Shown here in pieces: positions 11,288-21,527 of a DNA stretch of 64,000 bases. The stretch is from NCBI GenBank assembly GCA_028023455.1, contig JAQFVV010012573.1:868001-932000 (forward strand), given 5' to 3'. Made by a program: the position numbers and the translations under genes. The notes under the pieces are model-generated. The model did not search any database. It had not been told where the DNA came from and worked only from the letters and a program-made list of their open reading frames with translations. Position 1 is the stretch's first letter, and every line of letters starts with the position of its first letter. The stretch is from Epiperipatus broadwayi. Taxonomy: Eukaryota; Onychophora; Udeonychophora; Euonychophora; Peripatidae.

Positions 11288-11541
11288 TTCTTTCTTTCTT
11301 TCTTTCTTTCTTTCTTTCCTTCTTTCTTCCTTTCTTTCTTCTTTTTCTTTCTTCCTTCCTTTCCTTCTTTCTTTCTTTCTTTCCTTCCTTTCCTTCTTTC
11401 TTTCTTTCTTCTTTCCTTCTTTCCTTCCTTTCTTTCTTTCTTTCTTTCTTTCCTTCCTTCCTTTCTTTCTTCTTTCCTTTCTTCCTTCCTTCCTTTCTTC
11501 CTTCCTTCCTTTCTTTCCTTTCTTTCTTCTTTCCTTTCTTC

Positions 11542-11572
<31 letters not shown>

Positions 11573-12035
11573 TCCTTCTTTCTTTTCTTCCTTTTCTTCT
11601 TTCTTTTCTTTCCTTTCCTTCTTTCTTCCTTCTTTCTTCTTCTTCCTTCTTTTCTTCCTTTCTCTCCTTTTTTTCCTTCCTTCCTTTCTTTCCTTCCTTC
11701 TTTCTTTTTTCTTTTTTTTTCTTCCTTTTTTTCTTCCTTTCTCTTCCTTTTTTCCTTCCTTCCTTTCTTTCCTTTCTTCTTTCTTTCTTTCTTTCTTTTT
11801 TTCCTTCCTTTTTTCTTTCCCTCCTTTCTTCCTTTCTTTCCTTTCTTTCTTTCTTTTCTTCCTTTCTTCCTTTCTTTCCTTCCTTTCTTTTCTTTCTGTC
11901 TTTTCTTTCTTTCTTTCTTCTTTTCTTCCTTTCTATCCTTCCTTCTTTCCTTCCTTCCTTTCTTTCCTTCCTTCTTTCTTTCTTTCTTTCTTCCTTCCCT
12001 CCTTCCTTCACTCCTTTCTTTTTTTCTTTTTGGAG
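11288..12035. repeat. Polypyrimidine satellite (TTTC and TTCC), about 745 bp
   Basis: Almost every base on the plus strand is T or C, arranged as interleaved TTTC, TTCC and TTTTC units. Long open frames on both strands (Phe-Leu-Ser-rich on plus, Lys-Glu-Arg-rich on minus) arise only because no stop codon can be built from T and C alone, and few from A and G. They are not genes. Mirror-symmetric polypyrimidine tracts of this kind can form intramolecular triplex (H-DNA). Confidence 0.95.
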
Positions 12036-12900
12036 AATTACATAGGCTATGGATTTTTTACTTTATCGTTTTTAATTATTCGTAACCATTTTTGAATGAC
12101 TTCATAAAGACACAAATAGTGGGCGGCACTGATTTACAAATTACAGAAGTTGAAACTTTTTTTTAATGGGTATGATCGAAATACATACTATAGAAATGGA
12201 GAGAATTATAATTTTGGTAAAACAAAGTAAAGTTTGATTTCATAAAATATTTAATTTTTTTTTTGTACCACATAATCAATTTCTTACTTGGAGTGAAGCA
12301 TCAACAAAATATCACAGTGTAAAAATTTCTTAGCCAGTTCGAAAAATTAACTTATCATGTGAGAAATATATTTAAATTAAAATCTTAAAAATTGAACAAA
12401 TTCAATAGTATAATTAATCATAAAAAGTTATATTTTTTGCAATACTGGTTTTGTTAACTTAATATATAAATATATAAACCACAAAACAGTTACATAGTGC
12501 ATTATATTTTCTTCTGTTACTAAAGTGAGCAAAGCCACAAGTACTGTTAGTGTATTTATAATTCACAAAACAATCTATATCCAAAAGTAAATATTGTGAT
12601 TTATAGGTTGATCACAAAATTAATTCTTCCTAAACACTTCTTTTTCCTGAAGTGAAATGAAAAGTCAATAGTTCTTTATGACTGCCTGCTAGTAATAGAA
12701 GAATAATATACAGATAAATAAGATAAAATTTTATGAACAAAAGATTTATGTTATCTCTTTTCAAATACTAAAATTGATTCATTATTTTCAACACACACAC
12801 ATATATATTATATGCATATATCATAGATAATATGTTACAGTAATAAATCGTAGATACAAAACAATATGTGTTACTTCGCTGAGTCTGGCTTTTGATATAT
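12036..12900. other. AT-rich non-coding DNA
   Basis: Nothing is recognisable; short CA/TA repeats lie at 12791-12830. Confidence 0.5.
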
Positions 12901-12924
12901 ATATATATATACACACGCACACAT

Positions 12925-13045
12925 CGAGATTAACACTCCAACACTGGTCTATTAAGTAAATGAAATATTCTGAATCTGCAGAACAACTTTTTTTTAGAGT
13001 ATTTCAGTTACAGAATAGACCAGTGTTGAAGTATTAATCACAATG
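12925..13045. repeat. Small fold-back (hairpin) element
   Basis: AACACTGGTCTATT near 12939 is matched by AATAGACCAGTGTT near 13015, and the outer sequences GAGATTAACAC and ATTAATCAC extend the arms. The loop is about 60 bases. A TA/CA run precedes it at 12895-12920. Confidence 0.6.
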
Positions 13046-13071
13046 TATTATATATTAACTACTGGGAAGTT

Positions 13072-13072
<1 letters not shown>

Positions 13073-13114
<42 letters not shown>
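13073..13114. repeat. TA microsatellite
   Basis: An uninterrupted TA dinucleotide run. The Tyr-Ile-rich frame at 13048-13284 on the minus strand is an artefact of it. Confidence 0.95.
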
Positions 13115-13116
<2 letters not shown>

Positions 13117-14084
13117 TATGCAAAAATTCAAATAAACTATAATTTCTAGATTTCTAAATCTATAGATATAAAAAGGTTTAAAAATATAAATGGACAAATA
13201 ATATCTAAAATAAATATGTAATAATATGATCTCCTCCTGAACTAAGGAGTGACAATAATAAACAAGTACCAATAATAATGGCAACTATATAGAAGAATGA
13301 TGCCTCCCTTATTAGTAATAAAGGTTGAACCACATATTTTATATTAATAATTTTTATTAGTCATTCATTAGACTAGAGATTATCCAATATGGAATAATAT
13401 TTCTAAAGTATAATTTTCACTAGACCTCTCACACAAGGTAGGGACTAGTTTTATATCCATTTTTAACACTATGTGCATGAGTGTACTATAGTGAAAATTA
13501 CAATACAAAAATATACCATATTTTTTATGTTTTGAAATCAGTTCTCTAATATTTATCTGACTAATTCAAATTAATATGGAATTTTTACTCATTATTTAAT
13601 GATATCTAGGTATTTATTTATCAACAACTACTGGATCTCTAGCTGGGCTGACTATAGTGATCAAGAAGTATTGCTTGGTCATTTGGCTTTCTTAATATTT
13701 TTTTTGAACAAAAAGCTTAACGTCTATACAAAAAATTCTATTATCATCATTTCAACATGATCACAAGTTTAACTGCATTTTTTTGTTCATAGCTTTTTTC
13801 TCCATCAATTCAACAAATTTTCTTATTCTTTTATCTCACATATGCTATCTTTTTGGAAATTTACAATCCCCTTTTTTTTTATTTTTTCCCAATTTTTTAA
13901 TTAAAATTTATAAAAATTTTTAACCCCAATTATAAAAAAAAAATAATTTTTTTTTTCGAAAATTCCATTAGTTATAAAAGATTTTAGAAAGATGGAATCA
14001 CTTTGCAATAAATCAATATCAACATTAATCTTTCTTGCGATATCATGTAATATAATCATTGATTATATTAATCATTGGATTATA
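13115..14084. other. AT-rich non-coding DNA with homopolymer tracts
   Basis: No gene is seen. Between 13868 and 13960 the sequence is almost entirely T, A and C homopolymers. Confidence 0.5.
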
Positions 14085-14418
14085 TTTTGACTAACATAAA
14101 ATACATATTTCAAGATTGCAATGTTCTTAATAAATTTAACACTGGAAGTGATCATCGATTAGTAAAATTATTAAGAAAAACAATATTTACAGTTGATATT
14201 CCTAATCTTTAAAAACATTCTAATGAATTTAAATTAGAACTTGCAAATCGGTTTCAAGTATTAGTAGATTTTGAACATGATTCAGATTTGAATGAAATTA
14301 ATATGAAAATAACTGATACACTTTTACAAACTGCAACAAAGATAGCTAGTAGAAAAATGCAGCAATTGTTCAATAAAATTTCTTCTGACACTAGAGAATT
14401 TATGAAAAAAGAAGTAAT

Positions 14419-14982
14419 ATGAAGATATACAAAAATGATGCATTAAAAAGGATTGAATATCTCAAATTTTGTAAAATGGTGTGGAAAAGAGTTGAAAATG
14501 ATATACAAAAGTATAACTATGAACTAACAGGGAAAGCTGTAGAAGAGAATAAAAATATCAAGAATGTAAAACAACATTTTGGTATTGATAGGAAATTTAT
14601 ATCTGAAATAAGAAAAAAAGATGGAATTATTAGTAAAAAGAAAGATGACATCATGAAATGGATAGAAGACTTTTATCAAGAATTATATAGTAATAAAGAA
14701 CAAGTACCTCCTATATCTATTATATCTTGCAAATTACCCAGAATTTTAAATGAAGAAGAAAGACATGCAATTAAATTTATGAATAAAGGAAAGGCTCCAA
14801 GTAATGATGGAATTATAATTGATATATTAAAAAAAGTAGGTGAAGAAATAGAATTTTTGTTAGCAAAGTTATATACCAAATGTCTAAATGATAAAGATGT
14901 ACCAGATGATTGGAAGAATGCAGTATTAATATTAATATTTAAAAAAGGTAATAAAGAAGATATTAGAAATTACAGACTATAA
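14419..14982 (+). pseudogene. LINE ORF fragment: endonuclease-RT linker and RT fingers
   Basis: This 187-codon open piece of the LINE polyprotein carries a basic linker (RIEYLKFCKMVWKRVEND, KAVEENKN), the segment DIMKWIEDFYQELYS that precedes RT in RTE-like elements, then GKAPSNDGI and DDWKNAVLILIFKKGNKEDIRNYR. The last is the region before the palm domain; functional relatives continue with a Pro-Ile-Ser-Leu sequence. Here a frameshift ends the frame at TAA just after NYR, and the downstream RT motifs appear in other frames. The homologous minus-strand piece is 40482-40898. Confidence 0.85.
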
Positions 14983-15064
14983 GCCTTTTATCAGTTTTAT
15001 ACAAAATTTTTACCAAGATAATTACAACTCATCTACAGAAAACATTGGATTTCCACCAATCAAG

Positions 15065-16240
15065 AAAACAAGCTGAATTTAAAAGTGGTTTTAATACATT
15101 AGATCATATCCAGGTATTGAGAGAAGTTATAAAAAGAACAAATAAATATGAGTTGCCATTATGCTTTGGATTTGTAGATTATGAAAAGGCATTTGATTCT
15201 ATAAGCATTTTTTAAGTGACGAAAGCATTGAATCATCAAGGTATAAATTCAGGATATTGTCATATTTATAAAATATTTATAAGAATATTCATAAAAATTC
15301 AACAGCACCAATTAGATTACATAATAATACTAGGAAGGTCAACATTGAGAAGGGTGTAAGACAGGGTGACTCCATATCTCCAAAATGCTTTGTGGCAGTG
15401 CTGCAAGAAGTATTTTGTGGATTAAAATGGGAAGCTAAAAGAGTGAAAGCAAATGAAAATTATTTAAGTCATTTAGATTTTACAGATGATGTATTAGTTT
15501 TTTCAAATAATGCTTTAGAACTGCAGTAAATGTTTCAGGAGTTATCAGATGAAAGTAGGAAAGTAGGACTAATGACAAATGTTAAAAGGACTAAAGTAAT
15601 GTTTAATGGATTTTCTCAAAATATGAAAATAATGATTGAATATGATGATTTAGAAGAAGTTAACAGCTACAAATAACTTGGTCAGATTATTAGTACATAT
15701 GGCAACATAATGAATGGAATTAATCATAGAATTAAACTTGGTTAGAGTGCTTTTAGTAGAAATAACTTGTTCTAAAAATAAATGTGCCTATGTGTTTAAA
15801 AAGAAAGGTTTTTAATAAATGTGTTTTACCAGTTTTTACTTATGGATATAATATTTGGACACTTAATAGAAGAGCAATATAGAGACTTCAGACCACTCAA
15901 AGCAGTATAGAAAGATGCATGTTGGGAGTAACAAGAAGAGATTGAAAACACAATATATGGGAAAGAAAACAAACAGGGGGTACTGTTCTCATTGAAAAAA
16001 TTAAAAGACTGAAGTGGAGTTGGGACAGACATATTGCTAGAAGAGATTATAATAGATAGACTATTGAAATCTTAAACCGGATTCCAAGAGATTGCAAAAG
16101 ACCCAGAAAGAAACCACACGTGAGATGGAGGGATGAAATAAGAAAGTGTGCAGGGATAATGGAAGAAGAGAAGCTAAAGATCAGAGAAGATGGATTGAAC
16201 TTGGAAAGACTCATTCTGCAGTGGATTTATAATGGTTGAT
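15065..16240 (+). pseudogene. LINE RT palm, thumb and C-terminal domain, interrupted
   Basis: Continuation of the LINE ORF with multiple stops. Visible in order: RQAEFKSGFNTLDHIQVLREVI, FVDYEKAFDSI (palm motif A with its catalytic Asp), VNIEKGVRQGDSISPK (motif B), HLDFTDD (motif C with both catalytic Asp but Thr in the usual Ala position), RKVGLMTNVKRTKVMFN, then a degraded tail. Full-length relatives run without a break; here there are TAA or TAG codons soon after motifs A and C. Confidence 0.8.
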
Positions 16241-16258
16241 GATGATGTTGAATCATTG

Positions 16259-17030
16259 ATATAGGGTTTTAACAAATATTTTATAGAATTTGACAATGTT
16301 CTGTGTCTATATTTTGATTTCTCAAAGATTTAATCTCTTTCCAAGTGCTTATAGTATTAAAGCTATGCTTTTATAATATGGAAATTCTCAACTTCATATT
16401 TTACAAAATCATACTCTACCTATCAGGCATCATAAGACTAAGTACAGAGAAAGAACTTGTTTATCAAAAATGATATTTATTCAGCAAATCAACTTTATCA
16501 AGCAGAATTACACTAGAGACATACATTGTTGTATATTAGATTGTATTACAGTTGTCACCTTTAATATAGTCACATGTTTCACACACTATGCAATTTGCAT
16601 AAATTTTATAACTAATGATAGATTGTGTATATGTAAGTTATTATTTATTCAATATAATATCATGATATTTGGACTTGACAACATCGCTGTTAACTATTTT
16701 TAGTTTTAAAATAGTTTGAAGAATTTAATTTATAACAATTTGAGAATATATTATTATTAGTTTAATTTCTATTATTAATATTAACTTTGCTGTTATTACT
16801 AATTACTTTGACTATTAGCCAAATGTAAGTTCATGTAGCTAATTTTCTGCAGATTTTATTGCTTTCCTTTATAAATCTTGTCGTCAGAAAAACTCTTAAC
16901 ATTTTACTCAATTTACAATCAAAAAATATTTCAGGATTATTTCTGAATAAATAAATAATCTATAAATTTAAAACAAAATGACAAATCATATTCATTAGTT
17001 CTTGTGTTATAATCATTTATTAACCCAGCT
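16259..17030. other. AT-rich non-coding DNA
   Basis: No feature is recognised. The frame at 16470-16703 has background composition and no family resemblance. Confidence 0.45.
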
Positions 17031-18269
17031 TCTTCTTTTAGTCAGTTTGAATCCAAAATTCTCTTTAGAACAGTTGTAAAGATTTTAAAATGGATATCCA
17101 TAAAATTGACAGAAGACTAACTTTGTAATTTCTACTATTTTCCTTTTTTAGTTTTATTATATATCAACATCACTCTTGCATTCTTTCAATCATCTGACAT
17201 GTATTTATCATTTACAAAAAATGAAAACAACAGTTATTCTATTTCTTCACCTGCTTTTATTCATGATAATTTAATTGTATGTCTGGGGTTTTAGATTAAA
17301 AATATTTGGGATTATAAGTGATATTATTGTAACTGTACAGTTCATTTTGTTGTCTTATATTTTACTACTATATAGTTTTTATTTATTTATAGAATTCTTC
17401 CCCACACTTCATCATGACGCTTTCTCTTTGTAATAATAATGCCATCTTTTTGTTTTAATGCCATAAGCAACTTTTCTTTCAGTACTAAAAAATATTTTTG
17501 AGCCATTTGTTTTATTTTATTTTTTTTTTTTTGACACTTCATGTTATATTTTCTTGTGTTCTCATTAATTCTTTTTTCTTATTTTACAGAATTTTAGATA
17601 TTCAATTCTTTTAAATGAGTTATTTTATTTTATTTTTTTATATTTCTTCTTTTCTTTATATATTGCATCGTTTATTAAAAAAATAATCATAAATTGCTAA
17701 TTGTTTTTTCTACTAATATTTGTGTAATTGTTTTTATTATTCTTATTGATCTCTTTTAAGTCTTTTAAAATTATTTTTAAATTCTAGTTTCAGTCTATTG
17801 AAGATTGTCATTCATAATAGGATTTCTTCTTTCTTGCTTTGCATTAATAATATTTTATATTTTATTAATCGATAATCGCCTCTATTGAATCTATTAGGCA
17901 GATTATAATATTATAATACACATTTCTTATTAATCAAAAATCCAAATCTGTAATAATTTCACTTGATTGCTTTCATTTCCTTTTCGACTTTTGATTAAAT
18001 CAAAAAAGATATTTATAATATGTGAATTTTTTATTTATGCAAATTCAAAAAGTCTACTCCTCTTTATATTTAACTTTATCCACAACTCTGTATCATTTTT
18101 TAAATGTTTTCCAATTCTAGCATTAAAATCTCCCATAATAGCTTTAAAATGTGGTTTAGTATGATCAAAAATACTTCATAAAATCAATAACATCTTTTTT
18201 ATCACAATTAAAATTTGTTAGGGCATAAATCTGAATTGACAGTATTTGGTAACTTCTATTAAGCAGAAT

Positions 18270-18367
<98 letters not shown>

Positions 18368-18575
18368 GTCAGTCAGTCATATGAACCTGTTTTATGTGCC
18401 ATCAATCTTTATAATGTTGTTTTTCCATATTTTGCTTACAAAAAAAAAATCACTCCATTTGTATTTCCTATATTTGTATCATTATAATAAAGTACATGTG
18501 CATTTAAAATCTTGTATCACTTCCTCCTTTTTTAAACATCACAATCTAATAAATATCTCAGTAAATATTTGACAC
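17030..18575 (-). mobile_element. Ancient RTE-like LINE remnant, copy 3
   Basis: At the nucleotide level the minus strand follows the same order as the copy at 39.1-42.2 kb. 18110-18240 matches 41470-41610 (shared CCAATTCTAGCATTAAAATC and GGGCATAAA-CTGAATT), which is the QVYAPT to DFNARIG part of the endonuclease. 18440-18560 matches 41715-41830 (TTGTATTTCC-ATATTTGT). 17040-17200 loosely matches the RT region near 40200-40400. An ATCA microsatellite has expanded inside it. It is far more decayed than copies 1 and 2 and may be a different subfamily. Confidence 0.6.
18267..18379. repeat. ATCA tetranucleotide microsatellite
   Basis: About 28 units of ATCA (or CAAT) with one 1-base phase slip near 18307 and a GTCA variant at the 3' end. 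The (SINQ)n-type frame across it (18246-18572) is an artefact. Confidence 0.95.
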
Positions 18576-20605
18576 TTATTATTTCAATTCCAGCAGTCTT
18601 TCTTAAATTAAAATTAATCTATAATTGAACATAGCCAATTATATTCCTAGCATCTTTTGTCTTTGATCAACAACAACCACATTGGATGACTACATTCCAA
18701 CTCAGATTATTACATACACACATATACATATAATTTAAACCAATTAACCATATTTTTTTTCATATTTCAAACAGCCTTATAATGTTTTTTTTTGTTTCAA
18801 ATAGCCAAATATATTCTACTCACCTACTCATCCAATTACTGAGTAGTAAATGTGTGACTAGCTATCTATAGGTTAAAATATGGTTGAAAAATACTAAAAT
18901 CTTTAGTCTTTATAAAATCTGATGATGATAGTATTTTCAGTCATTATTCTTCTATGATGTATTTTTAGAGGATTAAACTCTCCAGTCAGTTATTAAAATG
19001 TTGTTTTTGTCAGATATATAATAAATTAAAAACCGTTGAAATTAATATGTAATAGAATAATCATTTTTAAATACTATTTATAGGAGGCAATAAAGTAATA
19101 CTTATAGTAGCAAAGATGCTGGTTATAAATAATTATATAAAATTAAAAAAAAAGGAGAAGCATATATTTATAAATGTTATTTTATTATATGTATATCTGT
19201 TTAATAAATATCTTATAACAAATAATTAGATTGATTAATTTTCATACCTCTTGCTTTAATTATGCAAGATAATTTTCTTTATAACCAAAGAAAAACAACT
19301 AGGAAAGTAGGATTATTTTCTTATTATTCATATTTATCCTAATACTAAAGTGGTATGTGTTATTTATTATAACAGCGTTTACTATTTAGACATATGTAGA
19401 GTAGTGTATTTTTCAGATCCATTATAATGGCTATCACAGCTTAAATGTAATTTCTTTTATATCTTTTATAAAGTGGTTATTTAAATTTAATCACATTAAA
19501 AATTGCTAAGTCCAAATTGTAATGCTGTATAAATAAACTGATTCTATCTAACCGTAATAACATTAATTATAGAGAAAAATTAATTCAGTATTTAAAAAAC
19601 AAAACAAAAGATAAAAAAAACACGTTTTTTTAAAAAAACTATCTGAAAATAATTTATATAGTCCACAAGTCTAAATAGAAAATCTTCAGTTTTATGAAAT
19701 CTATCTATTTAAAACCATTGATCAATTATATAAAATATAATTTTATAAAAGCTGAAATATTGATATAGAATATATATATAAATAAGCTATTGGAAATTGA
19801 CACAAACTATTTTGCAAATATAATAAGAAAATTACAAACGAGAAAAAATATATAGAATAGTCAAATATAAAGATTACAGTTAAATACAACAAAGCAAGAA
19901 ATATTAAAATAGCTAAGAAAGTTGTGCAAGATGGAAAATATGAAATGACAGATTTATCTGAGTGGAAAATTAAAAGCAAATGAAGTACATTAAGTTCTAG
20001 ACAGAGCAATGCTCAAAAAAGGAAACTGTATAAAATACCAGAAAATGTAAAAAATAACTGTTATGTGGTAAAAGATTACACAGGAAATTGACTAAAAATA
20101 TAAATTAAATTATCATTTGTTCATATGTTTTTTTTAAAAAATATATTGTTTGATTAGGGGAAAAACTTTAATATTAAATCCATTCTCATATATTTAAAAT
20201 CATAGACTGAAGTCATCATCACTATGCTTCTTTTGCAAGAAACTGCATGCAGGTTCATGATTTCAGACTCTTATTTATCTCATCAGTTGTGTTAAAGGCT
20301 TATGATGCACAATTAATGCATCCACTTTTTATGATTGCAACCTAGGTTCATATTCTTGTTAGATAAAATTCGCAATTTATCCTAAGTTTTAATCAAGTCT
20401 AAGATTTTTCTTCCATGGAGTTTGTTTTATAACTTATGCAACTAACTATTTAACTTCGATTAATAAATGAATATATAGCTATTTTTAGTAAAAATTAAAA
20501 CTAAAATGGACAACAGTCAAATCCTCACCTAATAACAAGTTATTGAAAAATTTGATGAGAAATGCCTTTTCATTCATTGTTTCTTTATAAAAAGCTGTTA
20601 GGAAT
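18576..20605. other. AT-rich non-coding DNA
   Basis: No confident feature. At 19870-20000 the plus strand reads roughly KARNIKIAKKVVQDGKYEM and continues as TDLSEWKIKSK before a stop, which looks slightly protein-like and may be an old element fragment. The hydrophobic minus-strand frame at 19743-20009 is its shadow. Confidence 0.35.
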
Positions 20606-20611
20606 TGTAAC

Positions 20612-20825
20612 ATTTAAATAGAGTTAACATAGAGATATCACTAGAATATGACAATAGATGGACAATTAAAGTTTTAAATTAGATTCAATAGGATTTTAAA
20701 AGATTTTGATAAATACTACATGTTGGATAGATGAGATAAAAAATTACTGAAATGATGTAAAAAAGTTAAGCAATGAGCCAAAGAAATAGGATTAAATACA
20801 ATAAGGCCTTCCAGCAATATATTAA
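20612..20825 (+). mobile_element. RTE-like LINE, 3' fragment (copy 4)
   Basis: The run GACAATAGATGGACAATTAA, then TTTTAAATTAGATTCAATAG and AGATGAGATAAAAAATT follows, base for base with scattered changes, the C-terminal segment of copy 1 at 16040-16150 (protein NRxTIEILNRIPRDCKR...WRDEIRK). The frame is broken by several stops. It is too short for other domains. Confidence 0.65.
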
Positions 20826-21285
20826 AAATTATGGCTGTGATGATAGAAAGAGAGAAGTCATTGCCATATTTAATGATATAATCTTTCCATGCATTGATAT
20901 ATTTGCTTTCATATAAAGTATGAGTTAGTTTTTCTCAATGACAATTTTTCTTCAAACTCTACACTAATTCTTTCTTTTATATTATAACAATTGATATTTT
21001 TCTTAAGAAAAGCATAAATAATATATTTGTATTGCTAAAGTTTACAACATGGGTTTTCTGTTTTTTGTATTGTAACTGTTGATAAATAATTTATATTAAA
21101 ATAAGTGTGTTAGAAAATTTTGTTTAGTTTATATAGAAGTGAAAAGCATTGATATAAGTTCTTATCTTACAAATAGTTGATTATAGGAGCTTTGTTATAA
21201 GTTATATAAAATCTGTTATGAATGATTTTCTTTGCAAAAAAAATATGTAGCAATATATATATATTATATTTAATGTTTTCACGGT
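20826..21285. other. AT-rich non-coding DNA
   Basis: Nothing recognisable is present. Confidence 0.45.
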
Positions 21286-21289
21286 TGTA

Positions 21290-21527
21290 TGATATAGATA
21301 AATTATTATTTTTTGGGTTAAACCATGTGTTATTTTCCATTACATACCAATATTTTGACGAACTAGCACCCACCATTGTCAAGGTTAACTTTTGAAAGAA
21401 AAATCATTAGATCTAACTTTTTTTTTCAAAAGTTAACCTTGACAATGACAGATGCTAGTTCATCGAAATATCAGTATGTAATGAAAAATAACACACGGCT
21501 TTACCTCAAAAAATAATAATTTACATA
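21290..21527. repeat. Fold-back element
   Basis: Arms about 21290-21397 and 21425-21527 are reverse complements around a loop of about 27 bases. Landmarks are CAAAAGTTAACCTTGACAATG and its complement, GATGCTAGTTC, and GTAATGAAAAATAACAC. The short minus-strand frame over it has no support. Confidence 0.75.

Larger units (their letters stand above)
14085..16258 (+). mobile_element. RTE-like non-LTR retrotransposon, 5'-truncated copy 1
   Basis: Homology to the copy at 39.1-42.2 kb starts inside the endonuclease: the frame near 14118-14170 reads NTGSDHRLVK, the conserved SDH signature of APE-type endonucleases. Reverse transcriptase signatures follow in order: GKAPSNDGIIIDIL (RT fingers, around 14785), FVDYEKAFDSI (motif A, 15168-15200), GVRQGDSISPK (motif B, about 15355-15387) and FTDD (motif C, 15478-15489, in place of YADD/FADD). 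The C-terminal domain includes RRDYNR and RPRKKPHVRWRDEIRK (around 16040-16145). The copy ends in GGTTGATGATGATG at 16236-16250, a short-repeat tail of the RTE type. Several stops and frameshifts make it inactive. Confidence 0.88.

Noticed and set aside
11258-12085. 275-codon plus frame and 247-codon minus frame
   Set aside because: Both lie in the polypyrimidine satellite, where stops are almost impossible; the products are pure Phe-Leu-Ser or Lys-Glu-Arg repeats.
18267-18379. CRISPR-like regular array
   Set aside because: Four-base microsatellite without spacers, in a eukaryotic sequence.
18246-18572. SINQ-repeat ORF of 108 codons
   Set aside because: Translation of the ATCA microsatellite.
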